64,000 nt of DNA from Salipiger mangrovisoli. Lineage in GTDB: Bacteria; Pseudomonadota; Alphaproteobacteria; Rhodobacterales; Rhodobacteraceae. The notes below the pieces were generated by a model, which worked only from the letters and a program-made list of their open reading frames with translations, did no database searches and had not been told where the DNA came from. This document shows, piece by piece, positions 56,677 through 64,000 of the stretch; position 1 is the first letter of the stretch; the number at the start of each line of letters is the position of its first letter. Where the stretch lies: positions 1-64,000 of the forward strand of contig NZ_JADFFK010000008.1 in assembly GCF_015223355.1 (NCBI RefSeq). Direction: 5' to 3'. The position numbers and the translations under genes were made by a program.

Positions 56677-57293
56677 TGCGCCGGCACCTTCGCAAGTTGA
56701 TTCCCGGCCGGGGTGTCCTGGCGATCATCAGCGGCTTGATGATTGCCTCGGCCATGGTCAGGCTCGGGGCGGGCGCGGCCCAAGCGCTGGACAACCTTCC
56801 GAAAGGCGAGGTCGCGAACGGGCTGCCCGGCGACACCTCTCCTGCCGCCGATGCGGCATTCCAGCCCGGAGCCTGCGTCGGAGAGGAGGATCTTGCCCCT
56901 GCGCTGGAGGCGCTGCGCGCCCGTGAGGCGCAGGTCGCGCAGCGTGAGGAAGAGCTGCGCAGCCGGCTGCAATCGCTGCAGGTGGCAGAGACGACAATCG
57001 ATCAGAAGCTTGCCGCCATGCAGGACAGCGAGCAGCGGCTTCGGGCCACGCTGGCCATGGCGGAAACCGCAGCCGAGAATGACGTGGCCCAGCTCACGCA
57101 GGTCTATGCCAACATGAAGCCGCGCGAGGCGGCTGCGGTGTTCTCGCAGATGGAGCCCGATTTCGCCGCTGGCTTCCTGGGGCGGATGCGGCCCGACGCG
57201 GCGGCCGCCATCCTGTCGGGTATGGACCCCAAGCTCGCCTATACGATCAGCGTCATGCTCGCCGGTCGGAATGCCAACGCGCCGAAGAACTAG
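56676..57293 (+). CDS. motE: MotE-like flagellar protein (MgtE N-terminal-domain type)
   Basis: A 205-residue exported or membrane-tethered protein: hydrophobic lead (about 13-38), a coiled coil (about 73-135, REAQVAQREEELRSRLQSL, then ETTIDQKLAAMQDSEQRLR), and a C-terminal MgtE_N-type module (VYANMKPREAAAVFSQMEPDFAAGFLGRM, in part). This is the MotE architecture, a chaperone for periplasmic MotC in Rhizobiales. MotC itself is not here. Confidence 0.85.
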   Translation: MRRHLRKLIPGRGVLAIISGLMIASAMVRLGAGAAQALDNLPKGEVANGLPGDTSPAADAAFQPGACVGEEDLAPALEALRAREAQVAQREEELRSRLQSLQVAETTIDQKLAAMQDSEQRLRATLAMAETAAENDVAQLTQVYANMKPREAAAVFSQMEPDFAAGFLGRMRPDAAAAILSGMDPKLAYTISVMLAGRNANAPKN

Positions 57294-57311
57294 GGCCTCG
57301 GCGCGCCGGAG

Positions 57312-57749
57312 TCAGCCCTTGGCGCCGGACGGGCGCAGGGCAAAGGCCTCGATCTGTGCGGCGGGGAGAGCGCCCGACTGACGTGCCGATTCGCGGCCCT
57401 TGTCGAAGGAAATCAGCGTCGGAATACCGCGAATGCCGAACTGGGCGGCCGCCTTCTGGTGTTGCTCGGTGTTCAGCTTCACCAGCCGGGCCTTCCCCTT
57501 CAGCGCCGTGGCCGCCTTGGAATACTCCGGGCCCATCATCCGGCAGGGCCCGCACCAGGGGGCCCAGAAATCCACCACCAGTGGGGCTTCGTCGGTCCGG
57601 ATCGCCTTTGCGAGCGTCTCGGCGTCGATCTCATGCGCCTTGCCATCCATCAAAGGGGTGCCGCAAGTGCCGCATTTCGGTCCTGCGGCAAGTCTTTCTT
57701 GCGGCACGCGGTTGGTCTGGCCACAATCGAAGCAGACAAGCTTGACCAT
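57312..57749 (-). CDS. trxC: Thioredoxin 2 (zinc-binding TrxC)
   Basis: A 145-residue cytoplasmic thioredoxin with an N-terminal zinc module (C6-x2-C9 in LVCFDCG and C26-x2-C29 in PKCGTCG) and a redox active site WCGPC (C66, C69), then the cis-Pro region GIRGIPTLISF. GGAGAT 7-8 nt upstream supports ATG 57749. Reduces disulfides under oxidative stress. Isolated on the minus strand, convergent with motE. Confidence 0.94.
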   Translation of the reverse strand: MVKLVCFDCGQTNRVPQERLAAGPKCGTCGTPLMDGKAHEIDAETLAKAIRTDEAPLVVDFWAPWCGPCRMMGPEYSKAATALKGKARLVKLNTEQHQKAAAQFGIRGIPTLISFDKGRESARQSGALPAAQIEAFALRPSGAKG

Positions 57750-57888
57750 TTCGTGATCTCCATACATTCATTTCAACTGATATGTGTTCCCCGCGCAATT
57801 GTGACAATGCCTTTGTCCGTCCCCCATTGATTTTACCCGCCGTGGCCACAGAATCCCGGTGCCCAGAGAACAAAGCTGAGAGTTGCCC

Positions 57889-58449
57889 ATGATCACCCGT
57901 CGCAAATTTGTCGCCACGGCCAGCGCAGGGGCGCTTCTGGCCGCCGCCGCCCCGGCTTCCGCCTATACACTCGACCCGAAATTCGCGCCTCAGCCGGTGC
58001 GGATGCGGAGTGACATGCAGCCGGGACAGATCCTCATCATGCCGCGCGCGCATTTCCTCTATTTCATCACCGCTCCCGGCGAGGCGCTGCGCTACGGCGT
58101 GGGCGTCGGCAAGGCCGGGCTGGAATTCACCGGAGAGGCGATCATCCAGGTCAAGAAGGAATGGCCCACCTGGCGTCCGACGAACGAGATGATCGAGCGA
58201 GAGCCGCAGACCTACGCCAAGTTCAGGAACAATGACTATGTCGAGCCCGGCGGCCCCGGCAACCCGCTGGGAGCGCGCGCTCTTTACCTGTTCCAGAATG
58301 GGCGCGACACCTTCTTCCGGATCCATGGCACCACGCAACCCGGCACAATCGGACGCTCTGTGTCGAACGGCTGCATCCGGATGATCAACGAGCACGTCAT
58401 CGATCTATATCAAAGGGTTCCCGTGGGCACGAAAGTCACCGTGGTCTGA
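57889..58449 (+). CDS. L,D-transpeptidase (YkuD domain), exported
   Basis: A 186-residue periplasmic enzyme that makes 3-3 cross-links or attaches lipoproteins to peptidoglycan. A twin-arginine-like signal (TRRKFVATASAGALLAAAAP, ending ASA) is followed by the YkuD domain. The motif is HGTTQPGTIGRSVSNGCIRM (within limits), with the His, Ser and catalytic Cys near 162. ATG 57889 is preferred to TTG 57883. Monocistronic. Confidence 0.92.
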   Translation: MITRRKFVATASAGALLAAAAPASAYTLDPKFAPQPVRMRSDMQPGQILIMPRAHFLYFITAPGEALRYGVGVGKAGLEFTGEAIIQVKKEWPTWRPTNEMIEREPQTYAKFRNNDYVEPGGPGNPLGARALYLFQNGRDTFFRIHGTTQPGTIGRSVSNGCIRMINEHVIDLYQRVPVGTKVTVV

Positions 58450-58659
58450 TCCGGAGAACCCCGCCGAGCGTGGCGAGAAACAGGCGGCGGTCCCGAGAGG
58501 GGCCGCCGTTTGCCGTTGCGGCAACAGGAAATGACCGGCAAATTGCCCCATTTCGTGACATCCATCGCCACATTCGAGCCCGATTCCGCACTCACAAATG
58601 GGGCCATAAAACGGTACCCCAAAACCTTGGGGGCCCAAAAAAATGCGAAGGGTATGTGT

Positions 58660-58863
58660 ATGGCGATTGTGGCTCTCATGGCCGGCAGCATCTTCGGTGC
58701 TTTCTCCGGTCTCTTCTCCTGGATCTTCTTCGACACCTCGGCGCTGAACGCGTTCGGCCTTTATTTTTCGGTCAGCCTTGTGTCGGGCCTGCTTCCGATC
58801 CTCTTCGCAACGCTGCGCGGCAGTGACGTCCGCACCGCTTCGGCCGTGGTCGCACGCTCCTGA
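58660..58863 (+). CDS. Small membrane protein, unknown
   Basis: A 67-residue protein with two hydrophobic segments: MAIVALMAGSIFGAFSGLFSW and LNAFGLYFSVSLVSGLLPIL (in part), then a short tail. GAAGGG 7 nt upstream supports ATG 58660 rather than the longer frame from 58510, whose first 48 residues are not membrane-like. No family is known to me, but the arrangement resembles short hypothetical proteins common in Rhodobacteraceae. Confidence 0.65.
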   Translation: MAIVALMAGSIFGAFSGLFSWIFFDTSALNAFGLYFSVSLVSGLLPILFATLRGSDVRTASAVVARS

Positions 58864-58883
58864 AGCCCATCGCCGCCGAGCCT

Positions 58884-58906
58884 GTGCGGCACCCTTGGGG
58901 CCGCAC
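58884..58906 (+). other. Hairpin after the small membrane protein
   Basis: GTGCGGC (58884-58890) and GCCGCAC (58900-58906) form a perfect 7-bp stem with a 9-nt loop. No T run follows, so the function is uncertain; it may be a Rho-dependent or processing site. Confidence 0.4.
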
Positions 58907-59047
58907 CTCTGGTCTGAAGTGTATGGCGGAAATCTGGCCGCTTGTGCTTTCGGCCGACGGCTTCGACGCGGCAAACGGAAGCTGGCCGCACATGTTCTTG
59001 CCCCAACTCGGGGGTGCCAGCTTTGTCCAGGATAGAACTGCTGTCCT

Positions 59048-59719
59048 CTAGTCGCCGTCGATTCGGCCAATCAGAGCCTCGACGCTCGGCCCCAGGGCAG
59101 CCACCACCATCTTCACGCCCTCGGCGCTCGGGTGAATCCCGTCCGCCTGCATGACCGATCCGAGATTCGCCGGGACCTCTGCGCCGTCGCGCAGGCCGGA
59201 GAAGAAGTCCTCGAACAGCAACGTTCCGTATTTCTCGGCCAGCTCGGGGTAGATCGAATCGAATTGCGCCTTGTAGTCGGGACCGAAGTTTCCGGGCGCG
59301 GTCATCCCCACGAGCAGCACCGGCAGATCCCGCGACTGCGCTTCCGCGAGAATGCCGTCGAGGTTGCTGCGCGCCGTCGTTGGATCGATCCCGCGCATCA
59401 TGTCATTGCCGCCCAAGGTCACGATCATCGCGTCGATTTCGGGGGTCAGCGACCAGGCGACGCGCGAAAGCCCTCCCGCCGTGGTGTCACCGGACACGCC
59501 GCCGTTCACGATGCTCACCTCGTGGCCATGCGCTGTCAGCCAGCCTTGAAGCTGCGGCACCAGCCCGTCCGGCGCGGGCAGCCCGTATCCCTGCGTCAGG
59601 CTGTCTCCCAGCGCCAGGATCTCCAGCGCCGAAGCGGGCAGGGGGGCTGCCAGAAAAGTGAGGCAGGCCGCAGCCTTGCTGAGAGGGGCAAAGCCCCCAT
59701 ATGTCAGTGAACGTGCCAT
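59048..59719 (-). CDS. tesA: Periplasmic arylesterase / acyl-CoA thioesterase (SGNH hydrolase)
   Basis: A 223-residue SGNH hydrolase with a signal peptide (about 1-32, ending ASA). Block I ALGDSLTQGYGLP carries the Ser, block II NGGVSGDTTAGG the Gly, block III VTLGGNDMMRG the Asn, and block V DGIHPSAEG the Asp/His. It acts on esters or thioesters in the periplasm. Its start lies only 20 nt from the divergent ybbA, the same tesA/ybbA arrangement as in E. coli. Confidence 0.93.
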   Translation of the reverse strand: MARSLTYGGFAPLSKAAACLTFLAAPLPASALEILALGDSLTQGYGLPAPDGLVPQLQGWLTAHGHEVSIVNGGVSGDTTAGGLSRVAWSLTPEIDAMIVTLGGNDMMRGIDPTTARSNLDGILAEAQSRDLPVLLVGMTAPGNFGPDYKAQFDSIYPELAEKYGTLLFEDFFSGLRDGAEVPANLGSVMQADGIHPSAEGVKMVVAALGPSVEALIGRIDGD

Positions 59720-59739
59720 TTTCCCGAAAGGCCCTTTCG

Positions 59740-60438
59740 ATGCCCGATCCCGTGATTGTCCTCGATGATGTCACCCTCAGCCTCAGGGGCAATGCCGGAC
59801 CGGTCGAAATCCTTCACGGAATCTCGATGACCGTCGGGCGGGGCGAGACGTTGGGCCTGATCGGGCCCTCGGGTTCGGGGAAAAGTTCCCTGCTGATGGT
59901 CATGGGCGGTCTGGAGAGTGCCACGTCGGGCCGCGTCTCGGTGCTTGGACAGGAGTTCACCGGCATGGACGAGGACCGCATGGCGCGCTTCCGCCGTGAC
60001 CACATGGGTGTGGTTTTCCAGTCCTTCAACCTGATCCCGACGATGACCGCGCTTGAAAACGTCGCCACGCCGCTGGAACTGGCCGGGCACAAGGACGCCT
60101 TTGCCCGCGCCGAGGCCGAGCTCGAGCGCGTGAACCTCGGTCATCGCGCCGGGCACTACCCGTCGCAGATGTCGGGCGGCGAGCAGCAGCGCGTGGCACT
60201 GGCCCGCGCTTCTGCGCCGCGGCCGAAGATCCTGCTTGCCGACGAGCCGACCGGCAACCTCGACGGCAGCACCGGGCAGGCGATCATGGACCTGCTCTTC
60301 GGACTGCGCGACGAGCATGGCGCGACGCTGGTGCTGGTCACCCACTCCAACCGTCTGGCCGAGCGCTGCGACCGCGTGGTGCGGCTGACCGACGGGCGGA
60401 TCGATCCTGCCGGGCTGCGGGCGAGGGCCGCCGAATGA
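59740..60438 (+). CDS. ybbA: ABC transporter ATP-binding protein YbbA
   Basis: A 232-residue LolD/MacB-type ATPase. Walker A is GPSGSGKSS, the Q-loop [18 protein letters not shown] (in part), signature [14 protein letters not shown], and Walker [19 protein letters not shown] (59726-59731) 8 nt upstream decides ATG 59740; ATG 59701 would reach into tesA. It overlaps ybbP by 4 nt. The pair probably pulls a hydrophobic or lipid substrate from the inner membrane; the substrate is not established. Confidence 0.9.
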   Translation: MPDPVIVLDDVTLSLRGNAGPVEILHGISMTVGRGETLGLIGPSGSGKSSLLMVMGGLESATSGRVSVLGQEFTGMDEDRMARFRRDHMGVVFQSFNLIPTMTALENVATPLELAGHKDAFARAEAELERVNLGHRAGHYPSQMSGGEQQRVALARASAPRPKILLADEPTGNLDGSTGQAIMDLLFGLRDEHGATLVLVTHSNRLAERCDRVVRLTDGRIDPAGLRARAAE

Positions 60439-62960
60439 GCCTTGCGACCGCCGCCCGTTTCGCCCGCCGCGAGCTGCGCGGCGGCGTGCATGGCTTCCGC
60501 ATCTTCATCGCCTGCCTCGCGCTCGGGGTCGCCGCCATCGCCGGGGTAGGATCGGTGCGCACCGCCATCGAGGCGGGGCTCTCGGACCAGGGCGCGGTGC
60601 TGCTCGGCGGCGACGCGCAGGCCGAGTTCACCTATCGCTTCGCCACCGACGAGGAGCTTGCCTGGCTCGAGGGGATCGCGACCGAGGTCTCGGCGGTCAC
60701 CGATTTCCGCTCCATGGCGACGGTCAGCCGCGACGGTGAGACCGAGCGGGGCCTGACGCAGGTGAAGTCGGTGGACGATGCCTACCCGCTGCTGGGCGAA
60801 GTGGTGCTGGACCCGCCGATGCCGCTCTCGCAGGCGCTGGACGGCGACGGGCGGCCCGGTGCCGTCATGGCCCCCGTGCTCGCTGACCGTCTGGGTCTCG
60901 CGCCCGGCGACAGCTTCAAGCTGGGCACGCAGGAGTTCACCCTGTCGGCGGTGATCCTGCGCGAACCGGACGACGCCGGTGACGGCTTCGGCCTCGGCCC
61001 GCGGACGCTGGTGCGCACCGCCGATCTGGACGGCAGCGGCCTGCTCGCCCCCGGCTCGCTCTACGAGAGCGAATACCGCCTGCTGCTGCCGCCCGGCAGC
61101 GATCTCGACGCGTTGAAGACCGAGGCGGCGGAGCGCTACCGCGAGGGCGGCATCCGCTGGCGCGACTCGCGCAACGGCGCGCCGGGCGTTGCGCGCTTCG
61201 TCGAGCGGCTGGGGCGGTTCCTCGTGCTCGTCGGCCTGTCGGGGCTCGCCGTGGGCGGTATCGGGGTTTCGGCCGCCGTGCGCGCCTACCTCGCGCGCAA
61301 GACCTCGGTCATCGCCACGCTGCGCACGCTCGGGGCCTCGCGCAACACCATCTTCCTCACCTATTTCCTGCAGATAGGCGCGCTGTCTCTGGTCGGAATC
61401 GCGCTCGGGCTGGTCCTTGGCGCAGCCATCCCGCTGCTCTTCGGCCCGCTCATCGCCAGTGCCCTGCCGGTGCCGATCAGCCTCACGCTCTACCCGGTCC
61501 CGCTGGCCGAGGCGGCGCTCTACGGGGTGCTGACCGCACTGCTCTTCACCCTCTGGCCGCTGGCCCGGACCGAGGAAGTGCGCGCCGCCACGCTGTTCCG
61601 CGACGCGCTCGACAGCGCGCGCGGCCTGCCAGCCAAACGCTACGTCTTCGCCACGCTGGCGCTGCTGCTGCTTCTGGTCGGCGCGGCGACGCTGTTCTCG
61701 GGGGACCGCAAGATCACGCTCTGGACCGCGGCGGGTCTGATCGGTGCGCTGATCATCCTGACCTTCGCCGCGACCGGCATCCGCTGGCTGGCGCAGCGCG
61801 CCGCGCCGCTCTCGCGCGGGCGCCCGGCGCTGCGGTGGGCGCTCTCGGCCATCGGCGGCCCGCGCGAGACCGCGGCCTCGGTGGTGCTCTCGCTGGGACT
61901 GGGGCTGACGGTGCTGGCCGCAATCGGCCAGATCGACGGCAACCTGCGCGCCTCGATCTCGCGCGATCTGCCCAAGATCGCGCCGTCGTATTTCTTCGTC
62001 GACATCCAGCCGGACCAGATCGAGGGCTTCAAGGCGCGGCTCGCGCATGACCCGGCGGTCAGCCGTGTCGACACCGCGCCGATGCTGCGCGGCGTGGTCA
62101 CCCAGATCAACGGGCGCGACGCGCGCGAGGTGGCGGGCGGGCACTGGGTGGTGCGTGGAGATCGCGGCATCACCTACGCCGCACAGCCCGACGAGCGGAC
62201 CAAAGTCACGGCGGGCGAGTGGTGGCCCGAGGATTATTCCGGCCCGCCGCAGGTCAGCTTTGCCGCCGAGGAGGCCGAGGAGATCGGCCTGAAGCTCGGC
62301 GACGAGATCACCCTCAACATCCTCGGTCGCGACATCACCGCGACGATCACCAGCTTCCGCGAAGTGGATTTCTCGACCGCCGGGATCGGCTTCGTCATGT
62401 CGCTGAACCCCTCGGCGCTGGCCGGGGCGCCGCACACCTGGATCTCCACCGTCTACGCCGAGCCACAGGCCGAGGCGGCGATCCTGCGCGATCTGGCCAA
62501 TGCCTACCCCAATATCACCGCAATCCGTGTCCGCGACGCCATCGACCGCGTCTCGGAATTGCTCGAAGGCGTGGCGGGGGCGATCCGCTGGGGCGCGGCG
62601 GCAACTCTGCTGACCGGCTTCCTGGTGCTGATCGGCGCGGCTTCGGCCGGCGAGGCGGCGCGCAGCTACGAGGCGGCGGTGCTGAAGACCCTCGGCGCGT
62701 CGCGGGCGCGCATCCTCCAGAGCTTTGCCCTGCGCTCGGCGCTGCTCGGCGCGGCGGCGGGCGCGGTGGCACTGGGCGCGGGCATCCTCGGTGGCTGGGC
62801 GGTGAGCCATTTCCTGATGGAGACGGAGTTCGACGTCATGTGGGGCTCGGCCCTCGGCATCATCCTTGGTGGCGCGCTGGCGACGCTGCTGGCGGGGCTG
62901 GCCTTTGCCTGGCGACCGCTGTCGGCAAGACCCGCGCGGGTTCTGCGGGCGCGCGAGTAA
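60435..62960 (+). CDS. ybbP: FtsX-domain ABC transporter permease YbbP
   Basis: An 841-residue membrane protein with an N-terminal helix (about 20-40), a large periplasmic domain, two FtsX blocks (about 255-385 and 710-835) and a central group of helices. ARKTSVIATLRTLGASRNTIF in the first block and SYEAAVLKTLGASRARILQSF in the second are the ATPase-coupling loops. Ten membrane segments, the LolE/MacB-like export type with duplicated domains. Translation is coupled to ybbA by ATGA. Confidence 0.9.
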   Translation: MSLATAARFARRELRGGVHGFRIFIACLALGVAAIAGVGSVRTAIEAGLSDQGAVLLGGDAQAEFTYRFATDEELAWLEGIATEVSAVTDFRSMATVSRDGETERGLTQVKSVDDAYPLLGEVVLDPPMPLSQALDGDGRPGAVMAPVLADRLGLAPGDSFKLGTQEFTLSAVILREPDDAGDGFGLGPRTLVRTADLDGSGLLAPGSLYESEYRLLLPPGSDLDALKTEAAERYREGGIRWRDSRNGAPGVARFVERLGRFLVLVGLSGLAVGGIGVSAAVRAYLARKTSVIATLRTLGASRNTIFLTYFLQIGALSLVGIALGLVLGAAIPLLFGPLIASALPVPISLTLYPVPLAEAALYGVLTALLFTLWPLARTEEVRAATLFRDALDSARGLPAKRYVFATLALLLLLVGAATLFSGDRKITLWTAAGLIGALIILTFAATGIRWLAQRAAPLSRGRPALRWALSAIGGPRETAASVVLSLGLGLTVLAAIGQIDGNLRASISRDLPKIAPSYFFVDIQPDQIEGFKARLAHDPAVSRVDTAPMLRGVVTQINGRDAREVAGGHWVVRGDRGITYAAQPDERTKVTAGEWWPEDYSGPPQVSFAAEEAEEIGLKLGDEITLNILGRDITATITSFREVDFSTAGIGFVMSLNPSALAGAPHTWISTVYAEPQAEAAILRDLANAYPNITAIRVRDAIDRVSELLEGVAGAIRWGAAATLLTGFLVLIGAASAGEAARSYEAAVLKTLGASRARILQSFALRSALLGAAAGAVALGAGILGGWAVSHFLMETEFDVMWGSALGIILGGALATLLAGLAFAWRPLSARPARVLRARE

Positions 62961-63031
62961 GCAGCTTGAACCTTGCGTCAGGGGCTGGCAGGTCTGACCT
63001 GACCCAAGGCTGCAAAGGACGGACCTGCCCA

Positions 63032-63913
63032 ATGACCGATTCCCTGCCGATGCCGATCTCGGCTCCGATCACCCCGGCGCAGCGGACCAGCATCCTCAAC
63101 CTGCTGCGCCGCGCCGCACGGGCCGAGATCCTGCCCCGCTTCCGCGCGCTCGATCCCTCCGAGATCTCGGAAAAGACCGGACGGCAGGACCTGGTGACCG
63201 CCGCCGACAAGGGCGCCGAGGCGATGATCGCCCGCGGACTGCAGCGCATGTATCCGCACGCGCTGATCGTCGGCGAGGAGGCGGTGGCCGAGCACCCCGA
63301 GATCCGCGACAGGATCGGCGACGCGGAACTGGCCTTCACCATCGACCCGGTGGATGGCACCTGGAACTACGCTCATGGGCTGGCGACCTTCGGCATCATC
63401 CTTTCGGCCACGCGCTTCGGCGTGCCGGTCTTCGGGATGATCTACGATCCGATCCTTGATGACGTGGTCATGGCCGAGACCGGCGGCCCGACCGAACTGG
63501 TCTTCCCGCGCCGCCGCCTTAGCCGGCACCTGACCGTCTCGCCCGGAGGGCCGCTCTCGGAGCTGCAGGGCTTCGTGCCGCTCTATCTTTTCCCCGAGGA
63601 CAAGCAGGCGCAGGTCGCCGCCGTGCTGCCGCGCTTCGAGCGCAGCCACACGCTGCGCTGTTCGGCCCACGAGTTCCGTCTCTTCGCGCAGGGTTCCGTG
63701 GACTTCCTCTTCTCGGCCCGGCTGACACCCTGGGACCACGCGGCCGGGGCGCTGATCTCGAAATGCGCGGGCGGCCACGTGGCAATGCTCGACGGCTCGG
63801 ACTACAACGCCAAGCTGCGCGACGGGGTCCTGCTCTGCGCCTCGAACAAGGAAACCTGGGAGCGTATCCGCGATGCCTTCTCCTTCTTGCTCGACCCGCC
63901 GACCGAAGGGTGA
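63032..63913 (+). CDS. hisN: Histidinol-phosphatase (inositol monophosphatase family)
   Basis: A 293-residue IMPase-fold Mg2+ phosphatase. Metal-binding motifs are VGEEAVAEHP, IDPVDGTWNYAHGL (DPVDGT), and PWDHAAGALI. Conserved KTGRQDLVTAADKGAE is the family start. The IMPase-type HisN removes phosphate from L-histidinol phosphate in actinobacteria and alphaproteobacteria; inositol phosphatase remains possible. ATG 63032 is preferred to the long frame from 62219, which overlaps ybbP. Followed by a strong terminator. Confidence 0.88.
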   Translation: MTDSLPMPISAPITPAQRTSILNLLRRAARAEILPRFRALDPSEISEKTGRQDLVTAADKGAEAMIARGLQRMYPHALIVGEEAVAEHPEIRDRIGDAELAFTIDPVDGTWNYAHGLATFGIILSATRFGVPVFGMIYDPILDDVVMAETGGPTELVFPRRRLSRHLTVSPGGPLSELQGFVPLYLFPEDKQAQVAAVLPRFERSHTLRCSAHEFRLFAQGSVDFLFSARLTPWDHAAGALISKCAGGHVAMLDGSDYNAKLRDGVLLCASNKETWERIRDAFSFLLDPPTEG

Positions 63914-63943
63914 CGCGGCCGGAGAAACGACCGCGCGGAAATG

Positions 63944-63973
63944 AAAAGGGCGGAACCGAGGTTCCGCCCTTTT
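63944..63973. terminator. Bidirectional terminator after hisN
   Basis: AAAAGGGCGGAAC (63944-63956), CGAG loop, GTTCCGCCCTTTT (63961-63973): a perfect 13-bp stem with A/T ends on both sides. Confidence 0.93.
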
Positions 63974-64000
63974 GCCTTGAAAGCCTTCGGCTTGCCTCCG

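Noticed and set aside
60156-63032. 958-codon minus-strand frame antisense to ybbA-ybbP
   Set aside because: Shadow of real genes on the plus strand; low-complexity R/A/G/Q composition.

Overview
The window is high-GC chromosomal DNA of a marine alphaproteobacterium of the order Rhodobacterales, most likely the Roseobacter/Salipiger-type branch. The evidence is the gene content: an acuR-acuI-dddL operon for dimethylsulfoniopropionate (DMSP) cleavage, a TIGR02302 protein beside lysA, leuCD and leuB close together, a fused OppD-OppF ATPase, a split flagellar cluster with fliL-motE, and very GC-rich third codon positions. Almost everything is ordinary chromosomal backbone. No prophage, insertion sequence, CRISPR array or rRNA was found; there is one tRNA.

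Layout. 1-759 is a gene-poor, partly AT-rich leader. 760-6134 is a complete oligopeptide ABC importer (oppA, oppB, oppC, fused oppDF) closed by a strong terminator. 6218-8662 is the DMSP operon with an inverted-repeat operator, followed by tRNA-Pro(CGG). 8773-17105 holds an EamA exporter and the leucine genes leuB and leuC-leuD; between them lie a membrane protein/EEP-fold pair and an atoDA CoA-transferase operon. 17398-26481 has a 38-codon exported microprotein, an MscS channel, a thiolase, a glycolipid-binding-domain protein, a hybrid histidine kinase, and recQ-yaaA. 26711-31395 (minus strand) has arfB, an odd small ORF with an extreme Shine-Dalgarno sequence, a queuosine-precursor transporter, a phytase-like lipoprotein, the murein endopeptidase mepA and a UMF1 transporter. 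31513-38364 has a thioesterase, yggT, D-carbamoylase with diaminopropionate ammonia-lyase, and a LysR-gcdH-CoA-transferase glutarate module. 38396-45143 is TIGR02302, lysA, small lipoproteins, argH and a TlpA thioredoxin. 45401-52241 has extensin, tyrC and hisC, then pncA-pncB and trhO. 52319-57293 is a divergent flagellar cluster. 57312-63913 has trxC, an L,D-transpeptidase, tesA divergent from ybbA-ybbP, and hisN.

The genes join up in places. AcuI detoxifies the acryloyl-CoA that follows from DddL's acrylate, with AcuR as acrylate sensor. The glutarate module yields crotonyl-CoA, which can feed the same acetoacetyl-CoA pool served by atoDA and the thiolase. Several enzymes act on the cell wall (mepA, L,D-transpeptidase, lysA-derived precursors). 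Two CtrA-like boxes suggest that the flagellar genes and one unknown exported protein answer to the CtrA phosphorelay.

The most interesting uncharacterised signals are three. The first is a dispersed 3'-UTR repeat family with four copies in 64 kb, always in the same orientation relative to the upstream stop codon. The second is an 18-codon ORF whose ribosome-binding site is complementary to 15-17 nt of the 16S rRNA 3' end and whose stop codon sits in a hairpin. The third is the group of short exported peptides and lipoproteins tucked between metabolic genes.
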